Below are positions 1-13,687 of a stretch of 64,000 nt of DNA, piece after piece. The stretch lies in contig JAVHNS010000001.1 in NCBI GenBank assembly GCA_036872755.1, positions 3,286,001-3,350,000 of the forward strand, in the 5' to 3' direction. The number at the start of each line of letters is the position of its first letter. Position 1 is the first letter of the stretch. The translations under genes and the position numbers were made by a program. Below the pieces are notes generated by a model. That model was not told the DNA's origin and did not search any database. It was given only the letters and a program-made list of their open reading frames with translations. Origin of the DNA: Orbilia blumenaviensis. Its lineage: Eukaryota > Ascomycota > Orbiliomycetes > Orbiliales > Orbiliaceae.

Positions 1-1533
1 CTACTTCCCAACAAAGATGACATCATCTATAAAGCTTGGGACATGAGTCGTGTTGCTAAGAGCCACGATCAAGACGTTGTCGAAAAGCTCGAAGAAATTG
101 CAGAAGATGTTCTAAAACAAACAGGCATTTTCCACAATGGATATGGTGATGACTATCCAATTCAACTTCAACGCGGGGTCTGTCGAACCAACTGTATTGA
201 CTGCCTTGATCGAACGAATGCCGCACAGTTTGTTATTGGGAAGCGAGCTTTGGGGATACAACTGAAAGCCCTTGGAGTTATTGACGATGGGTATCTTAAA
301 TATGATACCGATGTCTCTAATTTGTTTACTCACATGTATCATGATCATGGCGACAGCATCGCCCTCCAATATGGCGGCTCGCATCTAGTTAACACGATGG
401 AGACCTATCGTAAGATCAATCAATGGTCGAGCCAATCGCGAGACATGATTGAGAGCTTCAAACGATATTACAATAATTCTTTCATGGATGCCCAACGACA
501 GGAGGCCATAAATCTGTTCCTAGGAAACTACATCTTTGCAAAGGGCCAGCCAATGCTGTGGGATCTGGAAACAGACTACTATTTGCACCATGCCGACCCA
601 AGATCGGAGAAGAACAAACGCAGCTACATCAAGTGGTGGACGGATGCGCATCTTGAGAAACCGGAGATACCACCTGTCGTTTCGATGGCGGAGCTGAATA
701 ATCAAGATATGGCGTTCTTTGATGAATACTGGTCGGAGTATTATAAGCCTAAGGCTCTATCAGCTTTTCAAAAAATCTTTGCCGGCCGAATGGTCTCGAC
801 TGCTAAGTATGTAATCCGAAGGACCTCCATCCTATCACGAGACTGATACTAACGACTTTTCTATAGGAGTCTCGGAGCTGCAGGTGGGCCGAACCAAGAC
901 CCGTCTCCCTTCGCTGTCCGCGGTGCATCCGGTGATAAGGAACACCGTCGCAAACGCCGTGGCGTCAAGATTCTCGACCCAACCATGGATCTGAGCAAAC
1001 AGATCAAAAGACTCTCTCTCCAACGTTGGCTTACCGACGCCAATGGTGGGCAATCTCACCATTCCCACGAAAATAATCTAAAATACAGCTTAGACCTCAG
1101 TCTAAATGATAGTATCCCCTCAATCCCGGGCAGGGCTTCAAAATCGGACAAGGAAACTCTCCCACCACATCTCTGGACAATGGAACAAATCGTTCAACAC
1201 TCCCTCAATCCTTCGGTTTCTCGAACTGAAAAGGCGGAATATGAACGCTATGTAACTCACCCATTGAACCTGCCCATGGTACCCCATGACGGTGTTTCAA
1301 ACCCACCAAGGGTATTCACAGACTATCTTCACAGTGGGAGTCCAAGTGCTGTCACGGATCTGAGGAGCAAAGTTGAGGATGAGGCAGTTTATAAATCATT
1401 TGTGGATTCAGCTGATAACTATATCGCTGGAGTGGAGGATATGCCTGCTAAGCTAAGGTATAAGGCTTACGAGGGATATGTTGATGGGAAGGGGTTTAAG
1501 CAGATGAGAGCTGGGAGTTTGGTTAAAGGATGA
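1..1533 (+). CDS. FIG4: FIG4-type polyphosphoinositide phosphatase (Sac domain), 3' part
   Basis: The gene runs off the left edge; the frame is open from base 1. Exons: <1..806 and 867..1533 (stop TGA 1531-1533). The 60-nt intron has donor GTATGT at 807, branch point CTAAC near 849 and acceptor TATAG; the join restores a Lys codon. The Sac phosphatase signature RTNCIDCLDRTN (Cys-x5-Arg catalytic loop) is at about 184-219. It is followed by the DHGDSIALQYGGS and RYYNNSF...NLFLGNY blocks typical of Fig4/Sac3 rather than Sac1. In the family, Fig4 is a PI(3,5)P2 5-phosphatase that works with Vac14 and Fab1 at the vacuole or late endosome. The second exon is the less conserved C-terminal region, and no transmembrane segment is visible, as expected for Fig4. 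It converges with the TAO3 gene, leaving 683 nt between the stops. Confidence 0.93.
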
Positions 1534-2216
1534 TATGCTTTCTTAACAAATTTAGGGATTTGATGTTTTTATATGGAGTGCGAGGGGGTTCATTTAGTAC
1601 ATTCGATATGGGGTTATAAAGCATTGCATTGATGGGGTATGGATTCATAGCATTGCGTGGATGTTTCTTTTCTACTCGTTCCTCTGTCTATGCCTCTTTT
1701 TCTATGATATGGTGTTTGCCATGGCTGTCGGGTTGATCTTGTGGTATATTTTAGCGATTGGTCTATTTTCTGGATCGATACTGATGGAATTGCAATTGGT
1801 AATGGTAGAAAGGCTCCTATGCCGACGTAAGAAGTCCCCTAGCTCTATCTAGCAAGTTATATTGTAGGGTATAAAAAGTTTTAAAGGCTCGAATGCATGC
1901 AAGAGGCATCGATCAGAAGTATAAGAAAAGGATGAGTATTACAAAAGCTCAAGCAACAATACCTGGTCGGTAAAAAATGACATGATCTGTATGCTTGAAA
2001 GATTACATAGGCCATGGAAAAATCATGAAAAAACGTCGCTAGCGTTAGATAAGCTTGCAAGAAGTATGGAAATGGAAGACATGACCATGAAGAAAAAGAC
2101 ATCAAACAGCATACATCATACATCATCTGTCATGTCACATGAAATCTAAGAAGAAAAAAATGGAAAATATGGAAGAAGAGAAAAAGATATTACTCGCATA
2201 TAAATCCGCTGGTTCC
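1534..2216. other. Intergenic, between convergent 3' ends
   Basis: This holds the presumed 3' UTRs of FIG4 and TAO3. I see no RNA gene or conserved coding sequence. A 63-codon hydrophobic open frame at 1661-1852 looks like chance. Confidence 0.6.
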
Positions 2217-5200
2217 TTACCATCCCGTCGAATTCGAATTCTCCGCCGGCGGCATCGGCATCGGCATCGGCGGCGGTGGACTAGCCCTGTCCCCACCCCG
2301 TCTAGCACCTAACTTCGGACTCTTCGGCAGCTTTCCAAACCCTCTAGGACTAACCACCCTCTTCTCCTTCTCTGCTGCTTTCAACTCCTTCTCCCTCTCC
2401 TTCTCTTCTTTCCTCTCTTCTCTACCTCTTCTTAAATTCCTTACCCCTTCTACACCACTCTTAGCCTTCTGCCCCGCACTTCTTAATAAACTCTCTAATA
2501 AGAATGGAGAGTCGTCTTTAGGAGTTGTAGCAGTAGCGTGGTCTTCCAGATCATCGTCGCTAACGTCTTCCTCGTATTCATTATCGCTAGAACTCTCGCT
2601 ACCACCTGGATGGCGTCTCATATCTTCGTATCCTAACTGTTGAGGCCCACCAGCGCGATTGGGGACCCCTCCTTTTCCAAAAGCAGCGGGCGTCATAGGC
2701 GGTGCCGTAAACAAAGTAGGCGTCATAGGTGGCTGATGCTCCCTCGGAAACCCGGGTGGCATACTCAAAGAATCCCCGAATGTATGGTTAAAGCTTGTAA
2801 CGCTTGGTGATCGTTGGAGCGATCGGTTGAGGATGTGGTAAACACGGTTGTCGTAGGTTTGAGAAGGGGTTTCGTTGACGTCTCCGTCTGTGGTCTGGGT
2901 TTGTACGCTATTAAAGGACTCATCTGCGAAGAAGTTGTCGAGTGATTCCAGGCGGACGACCATATCTCCCAATCCGCCTTCGCCACCCACGCCTTCGGAA
3001 AGCATAGTAGCAGTCCGGTCTTGGAAACTAGCGTATCCATAGTCTTCCATGATGAACTGCATATCCTGTTCCTCACCAAGCGCATCTTGTGGCGTCTCCG
3101 GAATTTGACACGTATAGAACACTGAGTGAACATTATGCCGTGTAGTCTGCGCCTTGATAGCTGGTGAGGGAATAGCCCATCCACTATCCTCTGGAATACC
3201 GAAGAGAGTTTCGGTCCTTTCATATTCCTTCTTAAGCGTGCGGTTGCCCATACTCATCCTCATAACCTGTCGATCCATCTTCCCGCCAGATATAGAAATA
3301 ACTTTGTCAAGAACCTCAAGTGCCTGCTGACAATACTCCGTCTGCAAAAGTCGTAGAAGCGGGGATATCAAATCCGCGCCTAGACCAGTAAACTCCGGTT
3401 TCTTGAGGTCGATAATTGGCAGCAACGAATTTAGTAGCTCCATAACCTTCTGCTTCACCCATGGCGTAGCATTAGTGAGCATTCCCACGAGGAAAATCAG
3501 CGCGGGACCTTCGTAATCCGGGAAGTAAGCATTTCGAATCGCAGAAACAGCCTGTGACTTGAACCCGTCTTTGTTCCTAAACCTGCCTGCCGCATAGGCG
3601 CCCATAATCCTCGCGATATCCGGCTGCGACTCATCATCCGCAATCTGCTTCAAACTCGCCGCACAAGCCAGGATCTCATCCGGAACCGCGTCTTTCTCCG
3701 ATGCATCCAAAAACCTTGGAAGATTCGATAACATTGCAATAAGTAACCGGTCATCCCCTCCCACAAGCTTGTTACTAGGAAACCTGTTGAGTTTGTCCAT
3801 AACCTGCAGCGTCTTCGGTAGCGCAACTCCAGATCTTAACCCCTTCACCATCAACGCCTGCAACCCTTCAAAGTTTCCATCCCAGTTACCCGGGAACATG
3901 CTAACCAGAATATTCACATTCTCCTCAATCGATAAATCGATCTTAAGCAGATGCTTCTCGAGCAACGACAACACCTCCATAAACTCGTTTTCGTGAATAG
4001 TATGCAAACATGCCACCGTCGCCCAGAACATCTGCGGGAAATGCATTAGTTCCTCAGCATCCAAAGCCGCTAGGATCGCATTCAGTGTTATCAAGATCTC
4101 CATAGCGAAGGACTGAATATCAGGTGAGTTATCTGCAATTGTATTCGACAATCGAGCAAGCATATCCCCCAACATCGGCTGATCCAGGTCCGCTGCATCA
4201 AGTAGACATCTAAACACCTGGAAAGACCGACAAGCCAGATGTCGAACCGGACAATTCGTAGCCCACTGCAACGCCACCCGACTCCACTGGACCTTAAGCA
4301 ACTTGTGATCCGGCGTAAAAAAGTCGAGAACATCCTCAATCATCTGCCCCATCGACGGCGCGACTCGGTGGCGATCGGTATCTGACCCCGTCTCATCATA
4401 CGCCCACTGCATCTTCGCCTGCTGCGTCCTAACAGCCTCCACAAATTCCCTAACCCGGTGAAGTTCCTCGATACTCTTGCCCGTCTTGGAAATCACAAGC
4501 TCGTGAATAAGGTGCACCAGCATCTCCCTAGCCTGCTCCTGCACCAAAGGCACATAATGATCCCAAAGCACGAACACCACCTGCAACAACAGCGGCAAAT
4601 TCGGTGCCATCTCAGGTACAGGCCCAACCATTAGATCAACCATAAATATCAATCCCAAATGACCTCTCGAAAACCCATGCTGCTTCCCACCGACGGGTAA
4701 CGAATCTGATAAGTTCGCCATGTAAGGGAACAAACTCGCATCCGGGACCCCCTGGAGTTCCTGTCCCTTCTGCGGAGATGTCATCAACCGCGGTTGAAGG
4801 TATTCCAACAGCGCCTCCACAAGCTTTGACCCGTTAGCTGTTCCTGCCAAAAACACAATAATCTGTTTTCCGACGTTCACGAAATTTTGTTCTTTACGCT
4901 CGAGAGACTGTGCGATAATGAAGTCTAGGACGACCTTAACATTTCCAGCATATGGTGCACTTGCCAACGCTTTCCACAATCCTTCAATCTCATTATGGAT
5001 CTTCCCGCTAAACTTCACAGTGATCTCGAAGAGATTGGCGAGAACCATGTAAGACGACGGACTGGGCCCCCCATTAGGATCCTGCTGCAGTTCAATCATT
5101 TGAACCCAAGGAAGCAACACAGCAAGAATGTCTCTCTGCCCCTTCCCATCCACAATATTGAAAAATAGCGTAAACTCCGAGAAGATAAAGAATGCAGCTT

Positions 5201-8200
5201 CAGGATGTTGTTGCGATAAAGTTCTCGACATCTCGAACTGTGCCTTTTTGAAGACCGCGGCCGTTTTATCCGATATACTGACTTCGTAATCCAGTGTCGT
5301 TTGGCTGCCGAAATAGCGTTGCTCCGTCACACGTAGCAGTGTCGCTGCTTTCGACCGTATCTTCTGGTTATCGTCTCCAATCTTGAACAAAGCAAGCGCA
5401 AAGGATTTCCAATGGTCACAAGGATCGTCGGCGCTGTTGATAAGGACCTCAGATACCACGTGGAAGTAACTTTCGATACCCTTCGGACTGTTTTTATAGA
5501 GATAACACTGCCGTATCGCGAGTGCGAGTATGCTTGGTACTTTTTGATTACACTCAAGGAGATTCTTAAGCGCTTTTCGACCGATACGATGGAGCCTGTC
5601 GCTTGATTCGCCAAAGATGGACTCAAGCCAGTGGAAGATGCCCAGGATGTCAAATGTAAGAGTGGACTTATTCTCGATCACTTTCATAACGGGGCCAGCC
5701 TAATATAATTCATTAGCAAATTTAAGTTGTTGATACTAGAGAGAAAAGGTCTTACACAAAGTGACGCCATAGCACTCAACGCCGCATTCTTCAAATCGTT
5801 CTTCTCAATCTCCACGGCCGCATTAACATGTTGTCTCCACGCTTGATTATTCCCACACCAATCCTCAATCAGCGAAAACAGCGACAACCGCCCGTCAAAC
5901 GGCAGCCATTTCTCGGGCTCTGGGAGCTTAAGTATCCCCTCATAGAAGTCTTCCGTCAAACCGCAGAAGTAGCGCCTGAGTCGGTGGTATATAATATCGC
6001 CCTTAACCTCTGGATCACTCAAGAAATTTTTATTGTCTTTGATCAAATTGATGATATGGCGTAACATCCAGTCATCGTTGTAAACATCCGGCTGGAGGAG
6101 GAAATAGGAAGTAAGTTGCATGATATGAGTAATCCCAGTTCTCCACCTATCATGTCGTGTAGACCGCCGCATGATCATTTGTCCATTTTGACCAGGCCGC
6201 TGGACTTTCGCCCCGGGCGCATCGTTCCACCGCATGATTATTGGCTGTAAGGTTTCCACAAGAGTTTTGTAGAGGTTCAAGTTGATAGAGCCCAGTCCGG
6301 CGATCACCGCTTCGCGGATAGCTTGGTTTTCGGAGTTTATAAATGGGACGACGAGTTGGAAGAGTGAACGGCCGGAGTTTAACCTGTCATAGGGGTTTTG
6401 AGAGGCGTTACCCGCGGATTTTGAGGTCTTGCGGGCATGCTGAAGGTTTGGTGTGGGTTGACGGGCGACTTGCTCGTCTGTTAGGGTGAGTGTGGAGCAT
6501 GCAACGATAAGATAGAGCTTCCACTGTTCAATGGAGATATCAACAACAGAAGGTGACGCCAGTCTGGCAGCGGAACCACCGTGGAATCGAGGTGTCTCAG
6601 AAGCATATTGTATCTGCGAATGCATATGGTTTAGTCTTGCGCAGACACTGTCACGGCATTGCACCACCGTTAATGGGAACCTCTCGAAGCAGACCCGGAT
6701 AAGCTTAGGGAAGAGTTTGAACCATAGCGACGAATCGTACTGATTCTCGCTGGTGGCGAGCTTAACGAGAGCATCTTGAGCACTGTTATCCATGAGCTCA
6801 CGACGTAGCCTGCTTCTATCAGCAACAGACCACTTTTCATCGTTGACGTTTTGGTTCATGATGTGAAGGGAGTCGTATTCCATGATTTGAATGATTCGGG
6901 TAAACCGCTGGGATTCTCTCCGGCTCTTCCTCAGTGCCAAAGAAGCGCTCCCATGCTCTTCTTCATCCAAAGCACAGTCGAATTCTGTGATTAACCTCAA
7001 CACCATGATCGAAAATTTCCGCACAATACGGGACTGGCTGGACAAGAAGAACAGACCGTGCGACTCTATTTCGTCGACTATAGCGAGGACGTTGGAAATC
7101 TCCAGATCATCGGGTTTCATAGATTCGGGCTCAGGAGTCTGCATGCCCATACCCATGCCCATGTTCATGTTGTTCATATTCATCGACAATAGCGATGGGG
7201 TCGCGGGAGCCTTTGTCTTCTGCTTGATGGCCTCTATCCAGATCTGTAGGAGTTCCACGTAAAGTTTTAATGTATTTTCAATGTGTGCCGGTCCGAGAAG
7301 TCCGCCGTCAGCTGTAGTTGCATACTTTGTGTCGAAGTCGAAAATGAACCGTGCGAAACCAATTATGACCTTTTGTCTTTGCAGTGACTGCCTAGCAATA
7401 CACTTGAGTGCATTTGCAGACGCCATCGCGACCCGTTGGTCAGAATGCGCTGTTCCATGGCATAGAATCTCAACTATCTTGTTGAAATTGATCAGACTTT
7501 CGGGCGGTAAACAGCGTGGTAGAGCTGCGAGAGCCACACACAGCAGTTCGAAGTAGATCTGTTTTTGGTCGACAGGTGGGTGATCCAGGTTGAAGCTGAA
7601 GCTGGCTGCAACTGGAGTTTTGGGTGGCGGTGGATTGAATTTCTCATCTATGAGAGCCTTGCCCCCAAAATTCGCATCACAGACTAAGATGATCTGACCA
7701 AGGATCTTGCCAAACTTATCAAAGTACTCCCGAGCGACCGCTCCAAGTCTATCCAATTGCACAGGCCGAGACATCCTATCCAGCCGTTTCATAGCCTCCG
7801 ACCTTTCTTCCACGAACTTGGCTAGCCATGTTGATATTGGGGGCGGTTGTTCTTCGCGGCCAGTTTCGAATTTGACCGGAAACGGAGGCGTGCTATCCTG
7901 CTTTTCAAGGTCGTTCATTATTTCAAGGAACGCCCTGATACCAACTATCATCCTTTCGGATGTTAGGCATTCCAACTGCAGATCCGTATGTCTATGCGAA
8001 AGCATGACGTCGGCGTTAAGCAGTGGCGTAAGGATATTTCGGAAACAAAAGTCCTGGTGTTTCGACCCAATAAACCGTATTATTTGAACATACACAGCCA
8101 TGAGATCCGGATCTGCCCCAATTAAAAACGACTTCCTCCCCGGCAAGAAAAGCGCTCGAATAACCACTTCCAACTTCTTTACCGTCGTGTTCAGGGTCTC

Positions 8201-10159
8201 CGAGCACCTAAAAATATAAACCCAGAGTAACCGTGCCGTCGTTTGAAGAAGCATTGTCCTAACGGATCGGTCCTTGAGTTTTGGAAAGTTTGCTTCGAGA
8301 AGTGGTAGCCATGTCGCATTGAATGATTCCCTCGGCATGATACATAAAACCGTTCCAAGAACCGGGAATACAGCAGGCCAGTGGCGTGCTTTCATCAACA
8401 TTTCCGAAAGCCTAGGGTAAACTTGTTGTATAAAATCGATCCAGCGGGGCATATTGAACTCGCTGTCTCCAGCGGCAGCCACAGGGAGTAATAACTTCAT
8501 ATAGAGATCGCAGTATGCATGCTTGATCCTCTGCACTTGAGATGAGAGGAAGAGCTTTGTAATGAGGTACATAAGCTCAGACCCCTGCTCAAACGCATCT
8601 GGTGGATAGAGCTTGATTTTCAGATAGCTCATCCCTTTGATCACCAATTCAATCTTTGGTTCTGACTCCCTGCTGACGAACCCTTTGCCGCTGTCCTCGA
8701 GCGCTGAAATGAATAAGTCAGAAACACTGTCGAAATGTAGCTCGCTCATGACGCCTAGAAGCTGTGCGAATAAGGTCCAGTTTGACATTCGTAACGGTGA
8801 AGCAACAAGAACATCGGGATCCGCCAGCCGTAGCTGTTGAAAGACAATATTCTCCAATTTGAACGCCATTTCCTTGCTCATGCTCTCCAGCGTAGTCTGC
8901 CCTATGACCTCAATCAAAACACGGCATAATATGTATATAGCAATCGTAGATTTGCGATCCGCAATAATCGAAGCTTGGGCTTGGGGTGTAGATATCGAGT
9001 TATGGTGACTATGGCCGGGGCTCGTTAAGGGCGTACTGAGATCCGGTGGTACATTTTCGGTATTCCTACGCATCAGCGCTGAGAAGCCGTCCTGGAGTTT
9101 TGTGTTAGCACTGGGAGGCGAGGTTGGCTTCGTGTACTGCATTTGCTACAAAAATCATCCGTCAGAACCAAAATATCCGTACCACCCCCTTTGAATAGAC
9201 TACCCAGCACGGAGATCATACATGCTTAAGCTCCGTCCTAGCACTGTTCGCCGCTTCACTCTTCCCTTTCCTCCAATACATCACGCTATCGATAACGGGC
9301 CGCGGTTTATGTCGAGCGATGTAGCCTAAAGATCCAATGAGTTTATCAAAGGCCGGGTCGACGCCGGCTCCACATATAGCTTCGACGTTGGGTTCTACAT
9401 CCGGTCCGCACTTCATGCACGCATCAATCTTGGCCTCGGCGTGTCGTACAAACTACAAACAGTCATATAATGAGCATCCCTCCGCTTTTTACGCTCTAGT
9501 GTTTACGGGTTAAAAAGAAAAAAAGAGAAAGTGTCTACCTGGGTGAAGAGGATATGTAGTGCGTATTCAGCAGGCGTCTTTGGTTCAGAGGAATGGTGAG
9601 AGTACGAATGGGAGTGACTATGACCTTCTCTTCTAGATGTCGACGGTCGTCCATGGGGTGTTATGGTCCTCATGGTATCCATTGCAGATGGGGCACGAGA
9701 CTGATCGCCGGAATTAGCCATGGCGTTGATCGTCGACATGGTCGACAATTGGGACGACATGGCAGATATATCGGATGGCACCAACGTGCCCGTCGGCGAG
9801 AGTGGAAGATCTGGGATGGTGATCTGCTCACCAGCTCCCCTAACGGTCCCCATGTTGTTTGGTGATAACGGCGAAGTGGTAGGAGAGTTTACAAAGGAAG
9901 GATTCCGTGAATGCTGAATGCCGCCGTTTACGATGGATGCCTGACGGTTATGCGCATGCGGGTAGGACGAGATGGAAGGTTTTCTCTCGACACCTCTCGA
10001 GGGAGGAGCGCCGGGTACAGCAGGGCCAGGTCCAGGAGGTCTTGGTGATTGTGATCTGCCAGCGGTGACATGCGCGGCCATAACAATTCCAGTCCTGGAA
10101 GTATTCCGAGAGTGATGACCCGTGAGGGAGGCACTCCTTGACGGGGGACGACCGGACAT
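2217..10159 (-). CDS. TAO3: Furry/Tao3/Mor2 (PAG1) cell-morphogenesis scaffold
   Basis: Giant minus-strand gene, complement(join(2217..5699, 5756..9145, 9222..9452, 9539..10159)), about 2,574 aa, close to the usual 2,400-2,600 aa of fungal Tao3/PAG1. Introns are 56, 76 and 86 nt and all phase 0. Start: the open frame extends to about 10268, but the first ATG is at 10157-10159 (MSGRPPSRS). Residues 1 to about 190 are Ser/Pro/Arg-rich and disordered. The exon 1/2 join reads HILFTQ-FVRHAEAKID, a conserved entry into the MOR2-PAG1 N-terminal helical domain; the exon 3/4 join reads AMASLC-AGPVMK. Long alpha-helical HEAT-like stretches follow, with a Met-rich insert (MNMNNMNMGMG) at about 7145-7190. 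The C-terminal ~250 residues are acidic, then basic and Pro-rich (PMPMPMPP). In yeasts, Tao3/Mor2 scaffolds the RAM/MOR pathway that activates the NDR kinase Cbk1/Orb6 for polarised growth and cell separation. Confidence 0.93.
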
Positions 10160-11890
10160 GGCTTCGAAAACCAACAAGGTATCAGACGACGGTTTCCGAC
10201 GAGAACTGGGGCCAGGCGGGTGTTTCAGCACAGCCCTTTTCGGAACGGCAATGGTATTTTTGAGGGGTTAAGCTTTTTCAAAACTCGACGAACCAGCAGG
10301 TGGAAGCTTCCCCTAACCCCCTGAGAGATATATACCACAAGAGGGACAAAAGAGAGGACAGGGATTTTGAACAGACAGGGGATGTCGGAAAGATCGCGTC
10401 TAGCGACGAGACAGATATATTCCAAAGGTATCAAGTCGTCATGGTATCTTCTAGTGAAGCTGAAAAGCGACAAAAGCGATTATAAGGTACAAAAACGGCA
10501 ATTCTTAATATAGAATAAGAAGTATATGCATCGACGAGAGCCGGAGATTTCGGAGCAGATGCAGAAGGCCAAATAGACCTGGGAGGGATCTCTCCGTCCG
10601 GAGACACAGAAATCGAAACGAGGTCAGGCCAGGAGGGAGGAGACCCGCCCGACTTTTGCGGATGGCTCGTTTAAGTTACTCTTTGCGGGCGGATGACATG
10701 CAGGCTGTCGCGCGTCCGTTCCTCGAATCCCTTCAACCCATGTCCATACCTATCAATATGTAGCAGCGCAGTAGTGGTTGTGGTGGCGGCATGGGATTCG
10801 ATATGTAGTCAGGATCAGGGTGCATATGAGGGAAAATCAAATGGCATGCTTAGACATTTTTTTTTTTTTTTTTTTTGGGGGGAGGTGAGAATTAGGCATC
10901 TCGAGATGAGCATCATCACCCCCGTTATCACTATCATGATGACCGTCGAGCTCGACCGATAGTGATAAGTGTGGATTGAATTGGGGTAGCGGGGTCGACC
11001 CCGATTAATGCAACGATACGTACGTACTGCCAGCTGCCTGACCGGGACCGCGTACCGTATGCATACTTCTTAAATGCATACAAGGTATCATCAAGCTCGA
11101 TCGGACTTAACTTTGGGGGACCCAGCCACCAGGCCAGGCTCATCTCCGTTCGGCAGTCCAATGCGACCCGAGATACTCTCACTGATGCACTTCGGTGGAT
11201 AGTTGTATATAGATGATGTTGGCCCAGTATATACTGTAACTTCAAGCGTTAAGCGATCAATCCGCGAGCGCCGATATTGCATTAATTCAGCCACGAACTT
11301 CGATATTCAATCATAAAACGACTCAGAAACCGATGGTTTCAGCGTAAAATGTCGCATAGTTGAAGCCCATGCAGATGAGGATGTGACCAGACGCGGACCG
11401 ATGCAATGCACCAACATTGCATCACCTGTCAGCTTAGTAACATTAAGCCGTGGTATGTTTGGGTACACATGTATACGCGTATACGTAAGAGGGCTCGCCC
11501 TGACAAACGGATATTGATATCATAAAACATGTCGGCATAGAGCAGCGACCTTTTGTCGCAAGCTGCAAACCAGTTGTTATGCATGTCGGGCGTGTTTTTC
11601 ACAACGCTCTGCAAAGCGGCATGGAGAAGGCCTTCCCTGCCTGTGATGTAATACCAGTTGGTACTCAAGCATTAGCAGCAGTGGTAAGTCACTATAGCCA
11701 TCAATATGAAGAGCCACCTAGCGAATTGTATCATTGCATCGGATTGGGCGCCGTATCTCGTTGAAGTCGAACTCCTCCCTCGGGGATAGCTAGAGAATTC
11801 GAATATATCTGCATAATGAATGATCAGCATAACACCCGACCTAACTGCTAGACGGGTTTGCTGGGTATATTACCGTATCCGTACTGAATT

Positions 11891-11893
<3 letters not shown>

Positions 11894-11928
<35 letters not shown>
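11894..11928. repeat. Homopolymer T35
   Basis: Thirty-five consecutive T within the TAO3-reductase intergenic region. It is the longest homopolymer I noticed outside the AT-rich island. Confidence 0.9.
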
Positions 11929-11929
<1 letters not shown>

Positions 11930-13487
11930 TTGGTGCAGGCGAGGGTGCCAATGAGCCAGCATAATATGCTGGGGTTTTTGAGCTCCGGAGCCCGAAGCGG
12001 GCCGAGTTTATCATGAATAGAACATCAGCACTAATAACAACCAGCCATTAATATTAAGTAATCTCGGCCGGGCAAAGTCGAATTAACGAAATTAAGAGCG
12101 AACGGAAGTAAAACGAGCGATTTGAGCGATTGAGGATATAGTGGCTTCTAGAAAGGAACGAAAAAACCCGGTGGAATGGGGCTATTCGATCAGAATCCCG
12201 GTCCGATTTATATTAGGTTTGATTCCGCGCGAGAAAAATTAAGAAGAGAAACAGAAAGGATGCCATTATCAGGTCAGCTTATCCACGGTAGTTCTTTTTC
12301 TGGCTGTGGCGTTCGCAACGGTTGAAGCCTGAGATTGAGTTTATAAACATCGTGAGAACCCGGGCCCGGCTGGTTATCAGCTACCAGTTGACATATATTT
12401 TTTTAATTGCAACTGCAACGACACCTTATCACAACAATATACCGCCCTTCTATATAAATATATGCAGACACGGGCCTCCTTGTATACTACCAGGTATATT
12501 ATATTAGGAAGTATACCGCAGTTGCAGAGATCGCCAGGTCAGATTCGACAGCTCTGACTTAACTCGAGCTCCGGCCAATTCCTTAATTGACGCGAGTATA
12601 CATATATATATAGGTACTTCCTTACCTACATACATATATCATACTCTAAAGTCGCTAGGGTATATACTTCTCCTGCTCCAATCGAGAATTTCAACTGAAC
12701 CTGATCGTGTGCGACATTTGTCCCCGAAAAGCACATGCGAAGGCGGCACAGGCACAGGCTTTCTTAGTCAACCTCTGCGACATCTGATTCATCCAGTCGG
12801 TCATTCCACCTTCTCGAAGCAATTCTAATTAACAAAACGTTAACATCGCCCAACAGAAACCGTACTAGCTGGACTCATAATTACCTTTCTCATCCTCCTC
12901 CTCCTTTGGCTTCTCTGGCTATTCCTTCGGCCCGGCATATTCTCGATCCGTCACTACCCCCTCCTCAGCTCCTCTTATAATTATAACATATCCATCCACC
13001 CTGTCCTCTTCTTTTTCTTTTCTTCTTCTTTGCAATATACCCCGGATTTAACTCCAGCTACCAAATCAGGGCTTGAAGTTTCTCCTTCTTTTCCTTCTTC
13101 TTCACAGTTTAAATATAATTTATACGGCATTGCATCGGCATCGGCATCGATAGCACCGTCTATTCGTTGATCAGTGCCAGCCAGCTACCTGGGTAGCTCC
13201 TGGTAGCATAACCGTTCGGGATCCAACAAAAAAACCCCACGCTTGAACCCACGCCACCCAAAACGTCAACCCGCCACAGCAAAGTCCGACCTTCGCATTG
13301 CATTTGCTGCTGTCGCTGGTTCTCGGAGCTACCCCCCTTCGTCTCGATCCTAGCTGCAGCTGCCTCTCACTCACTCAGCTCAACCACTTGGCTTATTTCC
13401 ACTACCCGGTCAGCTCGTGGAGCTCTAGGAAGTGTCACACCATCCGGCATCTGGCCACGATAGTCAGAAGCACCGTTTTTGCCTTCT

Positions 13488-13527
13488 CTTCTTCTTCTTC
13501 TTCTTCTTCTTCTTTTTTTTTTTTTTT
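13488..13527. repeat. CTT microsatellite running into a T tract
   Basis: About eight to nine CTT units followed by about 15 T, 160 nt upstream of the reductase ATG. A second T21 run follows at 13546-13566. Confidence 0.85.
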
Positions 13528-13687
13528 CCTTTTAGGTAAAAACCCTTTTTTTTTTTTTTTTTTTTTCGCTCGAACGCCGGGCATAGATTTGAATTTTTGT
13601 TTCATCGGCTGAAAAAAAAAAAAAACTGACCAGCTGTAAATCCTTCCTTAACAGATATCGGCTTCCGGCCACCAAAAAGCATCAGCC

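Larger units (their letters stand above)
10160..13687. promoter_or_regulatory. Divergent 5' region between TAO3 and the P450 reductase gene
   Basis: 3.5 kb separating two divergently transcribed genes. It holds long T tracts (10857-10876, T35 at 11894-11928, 13513-13527, 13546-13566), a CTT microsatellite and a 14-bp perfect palindrome at 11471-11484. The pyrimidine-rich run from about 12890 to 13570 resembles CT-rich leaders upstream of well-expressed fungal genes. I recognise no coding sequence; short open frames here have no family features. Confidence 0.45.

Noticed and set aside
1661..1852. 63-codon hydrophobic frame downstream of FIG4
   Set aside because: Hydrophobicity follows from T-rich 3' UTR composition; no other support.
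10911..10925. ATCACCCCCG resembling a sterol regulatory element upstream of the P450 reductase
   Set aside because: Imperfect match, 2.8 kb from the start codon, and no matching copy noticed near IDI1.
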